From contig NZ_BSSA01000010.1 in assembly GCF_030268885.1 (NCBI RefSeq), forward strand, positions 164,260-228,259: a DNA stretch of 64,000 bases, written 5' to 3'. Origin of the DNA: Kitasatospora phosalacinea (GTDB lineage: Bacteria > Actinomycetota > Actinomycetes > Streptomycetales > Streptomycetaceae). Both the position numbers and the translations under genes were made by a program. A model generated the notes under the pieces. It did no database searches and was not told the origin of the DNA. It saw only the letters and a list, made by a program, of their open reading frames with translations. This document shows positions 18,401 to 26,307 of this stretch, piece after piece (positions within the stretch are counted from its first letter, which is position 1; every line of letters begins with the position of its first letter).

Positions 18401-19235
18401 CGCGCAGCCGCGGCCCGGCCCAGTCGGGGTGGACGCCGTCGGTGAGGACGAAGGTGGCGGTGCGTCCGGGGCGGGCGGCGCCGGTGTCCTCGTCCGGGAG
18501 GTCGGGTCCGGTGAGGTGGTGCAGCCGGACGTCCCGGAAGAGGCCGGACCCGGCCAGCAGCGCGAACAGTTCGCGGGCCAGCGGCTCCCAGAGTGCCGCG
18601 CTGTCACCGCGCGCGTCCACGACCAGCCGCGCGTCGAGCCAGCGGTCCAGGGCGGGCGCCAGGACGGGCCACCAGCGCGGATCGCGGGAGAGCAGCTCGG
18701 CGGTCGCCTCCTCGTCCAGCACGGTGCGGTCGACGGACGGCACCCGCCGCTTCAACGGCCGCAGCGCGCGGGCGAGTTCGCGGCGGCGGGGCAGCGCGCG
18801 GGCGGTGCCGACCCGGATCGGCGCGGCGGGCAGGGGCGGGGGCGGTGGGGGAGTGCGCGGGGTGTCCTGACCGGTTGCTCGGGCGGGGTCCGGACCGGAG
18901 GTCGGGGCGGGGCTCGGACCGGGGTGCGGGCCGGGGTTCGGGCCGGGCAGGTGGAGGGGGCGGTCGCGGGCGGGTGGCGGGGTGTGGGCCGGGGCCGGGC
19001 GGGGCCGGGCAGGGGAGTGCGGTGGGCGGGCGGAAGCCCCGGCTCCCCCGGTGGCGCGGAGGAACGGCGGCCCGTCGGGACCGGAGCCGGTCGGATCGTC
19101 CAACAGGGCGTGCAGCCAGAGCAGTTCGGCGATCTCCCGACCGGTCGGGGCGGGGTCCTCGGTGAGGTCGGCCAGCAGCGCGGCCAGGCGGCGGACGGCG
19201 TCCCGCTCCGGATCGGGGGTGGGGACGGTGGTCAC
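15474..19235 (-). CDS. Large SAV_2336-type vWA-like / degenerate caspase-like protein of a VMAP conflict operon
   Basis: 1253 residues from GTG 19235, whose GTGA overlaps the MoxR stop by four bases. A helical N-terminus and Pro-rich linker (60-140) lead to a SAV_2336/vWA-like domain (about 150-385): RRELARALRPLKRRVPS, a MIDAS-like strand LVVDARGDSAALW with serines replaced (Arg209, Asp211), and TDG at 265-267. Residues about 540-740 follow the caspase-like plan: SVVGVAV, GLLGY, His614 in LTGHS and strand LLLIVDQHP, but the expected catalytic Cys is His664. A third region (about 750-1090) is unassigned. Cys1102, Cys1107, Cys1130 and His1133 could bind zinc. Predicted partner of the MoxR ATPase. 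Operon role is well supported; domain boundaries and loss of protease activity are inference. Confidence 0.75.
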   Translation of the reverse strand: MTTVPTPDPERDAVRRLAALLADLTEDPAPTGREIAELLWLHALLDDPTGSGPDGPPFLRATGGAGASARPPHSPARPRPAPAHTPPPARDRPLHLPGPNPGPHPGPSPAPTSGPDPARATGQDTPRTPPPPPPLPAAPIRVGTARALPRRRELARALRPLKRRVPSVDRTVLDEEATAELLSRDPRWWPVLAPALDRWLDARLVVDARGDSAALWEPLARELFALLAGSGLFRDVRLHHLTGPDLPDEDTGAARPGRTATFVLTDGVHPDWAGPRLRAALRRRALAGPTAVLHTLPEHLWSQTALAPEPGRFRTASPADPHPGFTPYALAPLPQPPGTLAVPVLGLTPEWLAPWARAVAGPHAYDAPAVLLAPGHRPGPREVQQLALPTGDFDSFLAQAQPRVFRLAALLATVPLNFGVMRLVQSAMLPESPPADLAEIVFSGILHAVPDRSAAEPLDRAYEFAPGVRERLLATLRRDEAEQVVATVSVHLATHRPEVGSRFTAAVPDPEGPLALPADARPWARTTVPARTGSTTAGRRFFLSVVGVAVPHEEEPDAATLSEGAAELAFAFGLLGYRQPVLNGDRPAVSLLRAWAEDARLGPDDLAVVHLTGHSMVAFGQQVELLLPDGLAAARGRQVRSVSLQEFRLAFGRLGRLLLIVDQHPLRAEPPAPPPGNPRLTLLVRRGPSGRGFVRALADRIAAVADGAAPPATPADLLASLAPPSEHLLVADAAETLLPFFAAGAPSSEPSFLLDALMSWLADGSGTPLAVPQTPQLRLTTLLRCLRWLVADLRPVVVDARDLNSGRLWGRLDAQLGPRASGTVLDHLVEHRDRLLLVLVAPPPLHSFLRTAADARVRVLLVGASTPSHDAAVRPGPDRSEAQILEAAEEGASLERTDRSRAADAYRLVLDLGLAGGSRWWPVVATTALDRLGAPHSTPYPTQLDRVQAALSTVPGAADALLDLSALIRSGPPDFVEQVYATLRALIAHRGDPATGIHAVVDPSALGALNRRDRAAVRSWIDNELVETSGAPEERLSELATLLDLPLISPAPTGSLLPPWVSRLEPRTGPGRVVRLAPRPAVGRPPLPAESLDRLTRERWGCPITDCTRYRSRLAPPPLPSVNAEGGAVCTEHRTLLAPLGPRPLLAHFKAVTQQFCSAQFSVEEQSSFPLSLSPDSVPLVVSFQDGTVTVRATDIGARHRPAAPATAPWQDLVPDRPLPFPPGARIATTPYTVLVRTGTPLPGEAPPPAPAP

Positions 19236-20311
19236 GGCCGACCGGTCGCGGAGTCGTTGAGGTGCTGCATGACCAGGTCGACCAGGCGCTCCCGGTCGGG
19301 CCCGGCGGAACCACCGGACGGGCTCAACAGGTAGACCGCGTTCAGGAGTTGGTCGGTGGAGAGTTCGCCCGTCGAGGCCCGGGCCAGGAACGCCCCGATG
19401 GCGGCCTCGGCGGCCGCGCCCGCCCCCGGCAGGTGGGCCTCGACGATCGCGCGCAGCCGCTCGCCGTCCTGGTGCGCGGACGGCAGGTGCAGCCGGATGC
19501 AGCGGCGCAGGAACGCGGGCGGGAACTCCCGCTCGCCGTTGCTGGTGAGGATCACGAACGGGAAGGCCCGGCACTGCACCGACCCGCGGGTCACCGACAC
19601 GGCCGGCCCGCCGTCGTGCGGGCGCACCGCGACGGTCGGCTGCTGGTCGGCGGCGCGGGTCAGCTCCGGGATCTCGAAACCGCCCTCCTCGAACACGTCG
19701 AGCAGGTCGTTGGGCAGGTCCACGTCGCCCTTGTCGATCTCGTCGATCAGCAGCACCCGGGGCAGCGCGTACGGGGCGAGCGCGGTGCCGAGCGGGCCCA
19801 GGCTGACGTAGCGGCCGAGATCGGCGAAGGGGGCGGCGGGAGGCGCTCCGGCGGCTCCGGCGGAACCGGCGGACCGGGTGGGGTCGACGGCGGGGGCGGG
19901 CTGGTGGCGGGCCAGGCCGGCGTCCTCCAGGCGGCCGAGCGAGTCGTAGCGGTACAGGCCGTCGCGCAGCGTGGTGCGGCTGTTGACGGACCAGCGCAGC
20001 ACCGGGCCCAGGCGCAGCTCGCGGGCCACCGCGTCGGCCAGGGTGGACTTGCCGACGCCCGGATCGCCACTGACCAGCAGCGGACGGCGCAGGTACAGCG
20101 CGGTGTTGACGGCGTCGACGGTGCGTTCGTCGGCCCGGTACGCGGCCCGCCGGGGCAGCCGCCGACGGCCGCCGCCGACCGCGTCGCGGTCCACCCGGGC
20201 CAGGGCGCCGTCCGCACCGCCGTCGAACTCCCGCCAGGGCGGCGGGGGCGGCAGGTCGGCGATCCGGTCGTGGGGTTCGTCCACGCCCTGGTAGATGCGC
20301 CAGAGGGTCAT
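19232..20311 (-). CDS. MoxR-type AAA+ ATPase of the VMAP conflict operon
   Basis: 359-residue MoxR-family ATPase. Walker A GDPGVGKST (82-90), Walker B LLIDEID (Asp190, Glu191), sensor-1 Asn in LTSNGER (about 258) and arginine-finger region FLRRCIRLHLP (about 268-277) are all present, so ATPase activity is expected. MoxR proteins act as remodelling machines with vWA partners. The start overlaps the stop of the trypsin-VMAP gene (ATGA), and its stop overlaps the vWA-like gene start (GTGA), indicating translational coupling and fixed stoichiometry. In vWA-MoxR-VMAP systems this ATPase is thought to link sensing to effector release; that role here is inferred from context. Confidence 0.92.
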   Translation of the reverse strand: MTLWRIYQGVDEPHDRIADLPPPPPWREFDGGADGALARVDRDAVGGGRRRLPRRAAYRADERTVDAVNTALYLRRPLLVSGDPGVGKSTLADAVARELRLGPVLRWSVNSRTTLRDGLYRYDSLGRLEDAGLARHQPAPAVDPTRSAGSAGAAGAPPAAPFADLGRYVSLGPLGTALAPYALPRVLLIDEIDKGDVDLPNDLLDVFEEGGFEIPELTRAADQQPTVAVRPHDGGPAVSVTRGSVQCRAFPFVILTSNGEREFPPAFLRRCIRLHLPSAHQDGERLRAIVEAHLPGAGAAAEAAIGAFLARASTGELSTDQLLNAVYLLSPSGGSAGPDRERLVDLVMQHLNDSATGRP

Positions 20312-22476
20312 CGGGGAAGTCCTTCCTGGGTGCGGGGTGAGGGGACGGAAGGCGGCCCCGCCACGTCGGCGGGCTGGGCGGTGACGGCGGTGGGGGCGGT
20401 GACGGCGGTGGGTGCGGTGGGGGCGGCCGGGGCCGGAGCGGTGGCGGCCGGGGCGAGGCGGGTGCGCGGCAGTTGGCGGGCCGGGTCGTCCCAGAGCAGG
20501 ACCACGCGGTGGCCGAGCGGGGCGTCCCGGCCGTCCGGGGCGGGGGCGTGCTCCGGGGCCGGAGCAGGGGCGGGCGCGGGTTCGTCCAGTTCGGCCTCGT
20601 TGCGCAGGTCGTACACCCGGTCGGGGAGGGCGTCCCGGTGGGTGCCGGTGAGCGCCTTGCGGGCCGCGCGCAGGAAGCGGCCGTCCGGGCAGTCGCCCCG
20701 GCCCGGGGCGGCGCAGCCGGTGGCGCAGACGTCCCGGTCGAGCGGGCGCGGGTCGCGGCCGCGCTCCCACAGCATCACCGGCACGCCGGAGGCCACCGCC
20801 ACCCGGAACGCCCGGGACAGCGCCTCGCCGCGCGGGGCCCCGGCCAGGGCCAGCGCGGTCAGCTCCGGATCGGTGTTGAACGCCGCGTCCAGCGCCCGGG
20901 GGTGCTGGCGGCCGCGCCCGCACACGCACACCAGCGCCCGGTCCAGCGACTGGGCGTCCAGCCGCTCCCAGCGCCTGCGCCAGGCGTGGTGCAGCCGGGG
21001 TTCCTGGTGGCGCTCCAGCGGACGGACCACCAACTGGTGCTTGCGCCCCAGCGTCCACCAGTCCAGCCCCGGCCACAGCCGCCAGTCCGCGTAGTCCTCG
21101 TCCAACGCCTCGTGCGGTAGGACCAGTTCGACCAGCGCGGCCCGCTCGCTCCCGTCCAGCGCCTCCACCACCTCGATCTGCGGCGGCAGCAACTCGGCCA
21201 GCAGGGACAGCGCCTGGGGGAGCGACAGCTCGCCGGACTCGGACCCGGCCGGGACGATCTCCTCGGTGCTGCGGAACTGCCACACCATCACGTGGTACTG
21301 GTTGCGGTCGCGCAGCGAGTGCCGGACCCGGGCGATCACCGAGGGACGCGGCGCACCGCCCGCCGCTCCCGCTCCGACGGCCGTCCCGGCGACCGTCCCG
21401 GTAGCGGTTCCGGCGGGCGTCGCCGCGGGCGGGCCGTCGTCGATCCGCTGCCGGGCCGCCTCGCCCCGGCCGGTCTCGCCGGCCCGGATCAGCAGCCGGT
21501 CGCGCAGCCCCCGGGCCACCGGCAGGTGGGGCGGGAGGGAGCGCACCAGGTCGGCGCAGTAGGCGAGTTCGGGTGTCAGCCGGTCGCCGCCGAGGGTGAT
21601 CCGGGCGGCCAGCTCCAGGTACGCGTCGCGGCGGTCCAGCAGCGGCAGGTCCGGCTCCGGGGTGCCCGGCGGGGCGGCGCGCAGGAACGCGGCCCGCAAC
21701 TCGGCGGAGGTGTCCGCGGGCAGCTCGGCGAGCAGCGCCAGGAACGCCCGGTCCGCGGACCGTTCCGCGCCCGCGCCCGCCCGCTGCCCCTCGGCCAGTG
21801 CGTCGGCGAGCGAACGCCACCGGTCGTCGGCGGCGTGGAAGCGGTCGTGCGCGCCCAGCACCCGCCGGTACACCGCCGGGTCGAGCAGCCGCAGCGCCGA
21901 CACCGGCACCCCGTAGCCGCCCATCGCACTGTCCTCCTGCCGGGTCGCCTTGACCACCGCGGCCACCCCGCCCGACCGGTGGCTGAGCACCGGCCCGCCC
22001 GACAGGCCCCGGTTGACCTCGCCCGCCACCAGCTCCAGCAGCGCCCGCCCGAACGGGCCGGTCCGCCCGCCGGTGTCCAACAGGGCGGTCCGGGGCCCCA
22101 GTTCGAGCGTGAACCCGGCGGCCGTCAGCTTCGTCCCGGAGGACGGCGACTCCGGGTCCAGCCACACGCACGGATGCCCGACCGGCGGGTCGTCCACCTC
22201 CAGCAGCGCCAGGTCCGGGTACGGGTACAGCGCGTACGGGGAACGGTCGGCCGCGGACTCGTCCGGCGCGGCGGCCAGCACCGTCGCGCCGTACGCCGCC
22301 TCCCCGTGCTCGACCCGCACCCGGGCCCCCGCCGTGCCGCCCGCCACGTGCGCGCAGGACAGCACGTAGCCGGGCGCGACGAAGAACCCGCTGCCGTCCG
22401 TCCGGCCGCTCACCCGGACCCGGCAGCGCTCCAGCAACGCCTGCAGGGCGGTCAGTGGATCAGTGGAGTGCCGCAT
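20308..22476 (-). CDS. Trypsin-like protease fused to a VMAP-C domain
   Basis: 722 residues. The N-terminal trypsin-like domain (about 15-205) keeps the full triad: His43 in SCAHVAGG, Asp88 in YPDLALLEV and Ser159 in RGLSGGPV. No signal peptide is seen, so it acts in the cytosol. A helical middle region (about 230-345) resembles VMAP middle regions. After a Thr/Ala/Gly linker comes the VMAP-C domain (about 375-640), recognised by MVWQFRS, VELVLPHEALDED, HQLVVRPLER and HAWRRRWERL, with a late cysteine group (VCATGC, GDCPDG). The tail is Pro/Ala-rich. It is the likely effector or signal protease of the operon. Start ATG 22476 lies 23 bp after the Trypco1 stop with a weak ribosome site. Confidence 0.88.
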   Translation of the reverse strand: MRHSTDPLTALQALLERCRVRVSGRTDGSGFFVAPGYVLSCAHVAGGTAGARVRVEHGEAAYGATVLAAAPDESAADRSPYALYPYPDLALLEVDDPPVGHPCVWLDPESPSSGTKLTAAGFTLELGPRTALLDTGGRTGPFGRALLELVAGEVNRGLSGGPVLSHRSGGVAAVVKATRQEDSAMGGYGVPVSALRLLDPAVYRRVLGAHDRFHAADDRWRSLADALAEGQRAGAGAERSADRAFLALLAELPADTSAELRAAFLRAAPPGTPEPDLPLLDRRDAYLELAARITLGGDRLTPELAYCADLVRSLPPHLPVARGLRDRLLIRAGETGRGEAARQRIDDGPPAATPAGTATGTVAGTAVGAGAAGGAPRPSVIARVRHSLRDRNQYHVMVWQFRSTEEIVPAGSESGELSLPQALSLLAELLPPQIEVVEALDGSERAALVELVLPHEALDEDYADWRLWPGLDWWTLGRKHQLVVRPLERHQEPRLHHAWRRRWERLDAQSLDRALVCVCGRGRQHPRALDAAFNTDPELTALALAGAPRGEALSRAFRVAVASGVPVMLWERGRDPRPLDRDVCATGCAAPGRGDCPDGRFLRAARKALTGTHRDALPDRVYDLRNEAELDEPAPAPAPAPEHAPAPDGRDAPLGHRVVLLWDDPARQLPRTRLAPAATAPAPAAPTAPTAVTAPTAVTAQPADVAGPPSVPSPRTQEGLPR

Positions 22477-22499
22477 CGCGTGCGCGGGGGCCGCCGCGT

Positions 22500-22925
22500 T
22501 CAGGCCCCGGCGGGGGCGGGAGCGGGGGCGGCGTCGACGGCGGGCGCCCCGGCGGGCGGCTCCACGGTGGAGGCCGCTTCGGCGGACGGCTCCTCGGCGG
22601 GCGGCTGTTCGGCGGACGGGCCGTTGGCGGTCCACTTCAGGGCGACCTTGAAGGTGGCCTTCCCGCCGACCCCGGTCAGTGCCGCCACCACCCCGCCGCG
22701 CCCGGCGGCCAGCTCCAGTCCGAACTCGACCGACACCTCGTCGGGCCGGACCGCCGCGACCGCGCTGCGCACGTTGGCGGCGACGGCGTGCAGCGACTCC
22801 TGCAACCCCTCCAGCCGGGTGGCGAGTTGCTCGCCCAACCCGCTGTCGCGCGGCCCCGACGGGCCCTCCACCAGCGCCCAGACCGTCTGCCCGTCCGGCA
22901 TCGCCAACTCGACCAGCTGCTGCAT
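22500..22925 (-). CDS. Trypco1 (CU044_2847 family) small protein heading the VMAP operon
   Basis: 141 residues. Residues 1-100 match the trypsin co-occurring domain 1 pattern: QQLVELAMPDGQTVWALVE at the start, a helical middle, then PDEVSVEFGLEL and GKATFKVALKW. The rest is an Ala/Pro/Glu-rich tail. The family is known to sit beside trypsin-like proteins of NTPase-associated conflict systems and may regulate or be cut by the protease. ATG 22925 follows GGGAGG nine bases upstream. As first gene it sets the operon promoter in 22926-23217, where a TAGCAT -10-like box (on the minus strand near 22970) is the best candidate. I see no other gene in that 292-bp gap. Confidence 0.85.
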   Translation of the reverse strand: MQQLVELAMPDGQTVWALVEGPSGPRDSGLGEQLATRLEGLQESLHAVAANVRSAVAAVRPDEVSVEFGLELAAGRGGVVAALTGVGGKATFKVALKWTANGPSAEQPPAEEPSAEAASTVEPPAGAPAVDAAPAPAPAGA

Positions 22926-23217
22926 CTCCCCGCCCCTCCCCAGGCCGCCGCTCCCCACGGCGGCCCCCCATGCTAGAACGTCCGTGCAGCGGTCCGGGAC
23001 GCCCGGCCGGAATTCGTCCTGCTCGGAGGCGGAGCGCGGGGTCGGGCGGAACTCCCTTCGGGGACGACCCGTTCGACGGGGCATGACGCCGATCGTCGCG
23101 ACGGCGGGGACGCTGGTGCTCCCAAGCCTCCTGGTGCTGCTCGGCTTCGCCGCCTCGGTGGTGCGGCGCGCGGACCGAGCGGTAGGGAGCCTGCACCGCA
23201 AGAGAATTGACGTGACG

Positions 23218-24204
23218 TCAGCCAACTCCGGTGGAGAGGTCGGAGGGTGAGCGGCGGTACGCCCCCGGGGGTCGGCCGTGGGCGCGCTTGAACGCGGCGG
23301 CGAAGGCGAACTCGGAGGTGTAGCCGAGGCGGGCGGCGACGGTGCGCAGCGGGGCGTCGGTCTCCCGGAGCATCCGGGCCGCGCTGGCCATCCGCCACCA
23401 GGTCAGGTAGCGCAGCGGCGGCAGGCCGACCGTCGCGGCGAAGCGCCGGGCGAACGCCGCCCGCGACAGGCCCGCCCGGGCGGCCAGCCCCGCGACCGTC
23501 CAGGGTTCGCCCGGGGCGGTGTGCAGCGCGTGCAGGGCGGGGTCGCCCAGGGCGGTGGCCCAATCGGCCGTCCCCTCCGGGGAGTTCCGGGCGTCCCGGG
23601 TGTTTCGGCCGGTCCGGACGGCGGGGTCGGTGAAGCAGCGGCGCAGCAGGTACACCAGCAGGGTGTCCAGCAGGGCCGGGACGATCGCGTCGGTGCCCAG
23701 CTGCGGGCCGTTCGCCTCGGCGGCCAACAGGCCGACCGCGGCGTGGAGTTCGGGGTGGTCGGCCGGGGCCGACGGCAGGTGCAGGAGCTCCGGCAGGGTG
23801 TGCAGCAGCGGATGCGTCCGGGACGGGTCGGTCCGGTAGGCCCCGCAGAGCAGCACGGTCGCCGGGCCGTCCAGACCGAGCCGGTCCACACGGTCGGCGG
23901 CGACCGGGGCGGTGTCGGCCGGGAAGCTGTCGGGGGTGCACGCGGGCGCGACCTCGGAGACGGTCGGCGAGTCCGCCAGGACGTGCCCGCCGCCCCGCGG
24001 CAGGAACAGGACGTCCCCCCGTTCCAACCGCAGCGGCGCCGTGTCCGGACGCAGCAGCCAGCACCGCCCCTCCAGCACCAGTTGGAAGGCCAGCGCGCCC
24101 GGCACCGCGGCGAACTCCTGCGCCCACGGCGCGTGCCACCGCACCCGGGCCGACCGGGGCCGCCCCGTCCGCGCCACCGTGACCACATCGCTCAGCACGT
24201 CCAC
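23218..24204 (-). CDS. AraC family regulator with cupin sensor domain
   Basis: 328 residues. The N-terminal cupin-like domain (about 20-110) contains FQLVLEGRCWLL, LERGDVLFLPRGGGHVL. The C-terminal AraC DNA-binding domain (about 225-320) has both helix-turn-helix units: WTVAGLAARAGLSRAAFARRF and TVAARLGYTSEFAFAAAFKR, ending HGRPPGAYRR. This subfamily usually represses or activates a divergent oxidoreductase gene, here the MDR gene at 24407. GTG start with no ribosome site and a TAGGCT box six bases upstream, so a leaderless transcript is likely. The inducing ligand is unknown, perhaps an electrophile. Confidence 0.9.
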   Translation of the reverse strand: MDVLSDVVTVARTGRPRSARVRWHAPWAQEFAAVPGALAFQLVLEGRCWLLRPDTAPLRLERGDVLFLPRGGGHVLADSPTVSEVAPACTPDSFPADTAPVAADRVDRLGLDGPATVLLCGAYRTDPSRTHPLLHTLPELLHLPSAPADHPELHAAVGLLAAEANGPQLGTDAIVPALLDTLLVYLLRRCFTDPAVRTGRNTRDARNSPEGTADWATALGDPALHALHTAPGEPWTVAGLAARAGLSRAAFARRFAATVGLPPLRYLTWWRMASAARMLRETDAPLRTVAARLGYTSEFAFAAAFKRAHGRPPGAYRRSPSDLSTGVG

Positions 24205-24294
24205 GGAGCGAGCCTACGGACGAGACGACCGCGTAGGAAAGGGGCACCCTGGCGCATGGATCGTCTCGCCACGACGGCCGTAGGTTCTCGGTGC

Positions 24295-24379
24295 GAGGAC
24301 GGATCGCGAGGACGGATCTCGAGGACGAGCGCGGCGTTGACCGCACGAGCGCGGCACGGGTCGCACGAACGCGGCACGG
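24295..24379. repeat. Two sets of direct repeats in the AraC/MDR divergent region
   Basis: GAGGACGGATCGC, GAGGACGGATCTC and GAGGACGAGCGCG run head to tail at 24295-24333 (13-bp period). Then GCACGAGCGCGGCACGG (24343-24359) and GCACGAACGCGGCACGG (24363-24379) repeat at a 20-bp pitch, about two helical turns. Direct repeats at this spacing are the usual layout of AraC-family sites, so the second pair is a candidate operator for the neighbouring regulator. Confidence 0.45.
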
Positions 24380-24406
24380 ACCGGCACCGGAACGAGGGGA
24401 ACCACC

Positions 24407-25378
24407 ATGACGACCACGACGCACCGCACCACGGGCGGGACGGCGACGATGCGGGCCGTGCGCCTGCACGCCTTCGGCGACCCGTCCGTGCTCCGCCACG
24501 AGACGGACGCGCCGCGGCCCCGCCCGGCGGCCGGGCAGGTGCTGCTGCGGGTCGCGGCCACCTCCTTCAACCCGACCGAGGCCGCGCTGCGCGCCGGGCT
24601 GCTGCAGTCCTTCCTGCCGGTGGACCTCCCGTACGCACCGGGTTGGGACGTCTCCGGAACGGTGGTCGAACTGGGGCCGGGAACAACGGAGTTGGCCGTC
24701 GGCGACCGGGTGGTCGGCCGGGCGGACGCGGGCGGTGGAGCCGCCGAGTACGCGGTGGCCCCGGCCGGGCTGCTGGTGGCCGCGCCGGGGTCGGTGCCGC
24801 TCGCGCACGCGGCCGCGCTGCCGGTGGCGGGGCTGACGGCCTGGCAGGCGCTGTTCGAGCACGGGCGGCTGGCGGCGGGGCAGCGGGTGCTGGTGAACGG
24901 CGCCGGTGGCGGCATCGGCGGCTTCGCGACGCAACTGGCCAAGCACGCCGGGGCCGAGGTGGTCGCCACCGCGAGCCCGCGCAGCGCCGACGCGGTGCGG
25001 CGCCAGGGCGCGGACCTGGTGGTCGACTACACGGCCGGACCGGTCGCCGCCGCCCTGGGCGGCGAGCCCGTCGACCTGCTGCTCAACCTCGTCCCGCTCG
25101 GCCCGGCGGACACCGCCGCCCTGGTCGCCACCGTCCGCCCGGGCGGACGGGCCGTCTCGGTCGCCACCCCCGTCGAAGCCCCCGCGGGCTCCGGCGTGAC
25201 GGCGACGCACCTGGTGGCCCGCAACGACCCGCAGCAGCTGGCCGCCTTGGTGGAACTGGTCGACCGGGGCGCACTCGTCCTCGACATCAGCGCCACCCGC
25301 CCGCTCGCCGACCTCGCCGAGGTGCACCGCCTGGGCGAGTCCGGCGGGATCCGGGGGAAGGTGCTGCTCACTCCCTGA
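24407..25378 (+). CDS. NADP-dependent zinc-less MDR oxidoreductase (quinone reductase-like)
   Basis: 323-residue medium-chain dehydrogenase/reductase of the quinone oxidoreductase group. The N-terminal GroES-like fold (MRAVRLHAFGDPSVL, FNPTEAALRAG, PGWDVSGTVVELG) precedes a Rossmann domain with GAGGGIGGFATQLAKHAGAEV. The catalytic zinc ligands of alcohol dehydrogenases are absent, so it should reduce enones or quinones with NADPH. ATG follows GAGGGGA at seven bases. It is divergent from the AraC regulator and probably under its control in a detoxification response. Its end overlaps the restored end of the convergent HAD pseudogene. Confidence 0.9.
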   Translation: MTTTTHRTTGGTATMRAVRLHAFGDPSVLRHETDAPRPRPAAGQVLLRVAATSFNPTEAALRAGLLQSFLPVDLPYAPGWDVSGTVVELGPGTTELAVGDRVVGRADAGGGAAEYAVAPAGLLVAAPGSVPLAHAAALPVAGLTAWQALFEHGRLAAGQRVLVNGAGGGIGGFATQLAKHAGAEVVATASPRSADAVRRQGADLVVDYTAGPVAAALGGEPVDLLLNLVPLGPADTAALVATVRPGGRAVSVATPVEAPAGSGVTATHLVARNDPQQLAALVELVDRGALVLDISATRPLADLAEVHRLGESGGIRGKVLLTP

Positions 25379-26085
25379 GGTGGCCCCCCGTGGCCCCGGG
25401 GAGGGGTTCGGCGGGCGGCCGGTGCGGCGGTCCCGACCAGGACGGGGGCGACGAGCACCGGAGGTCGGAGACGTCGCGGTGGTGGACGGCGGTCAGCCCG
25501 GCCTGCCGGGCGGCCTCGGGGGCGGTGCGGCTGTCGTCGGCGGTCGTCGACGAAGGCGCAGCGGTGGGCGGGGACGCCCGCGAGGCCGGCGGCGATCCGG
25601 CAGACCTCGGGGGCGGGCTCGGCGAGGTGGAGGCGGGAGCTGTTGACCACGTGGTCGGCCAGGTCGGCGGTGCCCGGGTGGGCGAGGTCCTCGTCGAGCC
25701 AGCGGGCGGCGTTGGTGACCAGCACCAGCGGGACGGCGCGGCGCACCCGCCGGAGCAGCTCGACCGCCTGCCGGCCCACCCGGGCCGGGGCGTGGGCGAA
25801 CGCGGCGGCGAGCTCGGCCGCCCGCGCGGCGGGGACCGGGGCGGCCGGCGCCTCGGTGACCGAGGCGGCCCGCTCCGCCCGGCCGATCCGGCCCAGCAGC
25901 AGCGGCAGGTTCAGCTCCGGGGCGTAGGCGATCTCCGCGGTGGTGCCGGGGGCGAGGCCGACGGCCCGCTCCAGGCGCTCCACCTCGTCCAGCTCGTAGA
26001 ACCGGACGAGGTTGTCGAGGTCGCACAGCAGGGCGTCGAACGGGGCGGCGGGGCGGGTGTCGTCCACGATCCGTGATCGTGCCAC
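25368..26085 (-). pseudogene. HAD-family phosphatase gene broken by a 10-base duplication-type insertion
   Basis: The minus strand encodes a clear HAD hydrolase: motif I FDALLCDLDN, motif II VLVTNA, then PAPEVCRIAAGLAGVPAHRC and motif IV FVDD. Directly after FVDD the frame is lost; the expected tail DSRTAPEAARQAGLTAVHH continues in another frame to a stop at 25368. The junction DNA GACGACCGCCGACGAC repeats GACGAC, and removing ten bases restores the frame. Motif III Lys also appears replaced (AEPAPE instead of KPxPE). Start probably GTG 26085 or 26067. The restored end overlaps the convergent MDR stop, the usual intact-gene layout. Probably inactive; a sequencing error cannot be excluded. Confidence 0.7.
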
Positions 26086-26139
26086 GGCGTCGCCGTTCGC
26101 CCCGGCGTCGCCGCTGCTCCGGCCTCCGGGCGGGAGCAC

Positions 26140-26212
26140 GTCCGCACCGGCGTCCGCACCGGCGTCCGCAGCGGCATCGGCAGAGCGGCGTCGGCAGCGG
26201 CGTCGGCAAGAG
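26140..26212. repeat. Imperfect 12-bp tandem repeats before the LacI gene
   Basis: GTCCGCACCGGC at 26140-26151 and 26152-26163, then GTCCGCAGCGGC at 26164-26175, followed by degenerate GGCGTCGGCA units to about 26212. They lie between the HAD pseudogene start and the lacI-type gene, so they may affect either promoter or simply be slippage products. Confidence 0.5.
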
Positions 26213-26307
26213 CCGGCCGCGGGGGGATCCGCGCACGATCCGGCGTCAGTAGTCTGGCGCCGCAAGGGGCCGCACCCCCCACCGACCAGGAAGCAGGAAC
26301 CGCACCC

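Noticed and set aside
23083..23250. 55-residue plus-strand ORF with a hydrophobic stretch (LVLPSLLVLLGFAASVV)
   Set aside because: No ribosome site; it overlaps the end of the AraC gene antisense and lies in the VMAP operon promoter region; third-position bias is weak.
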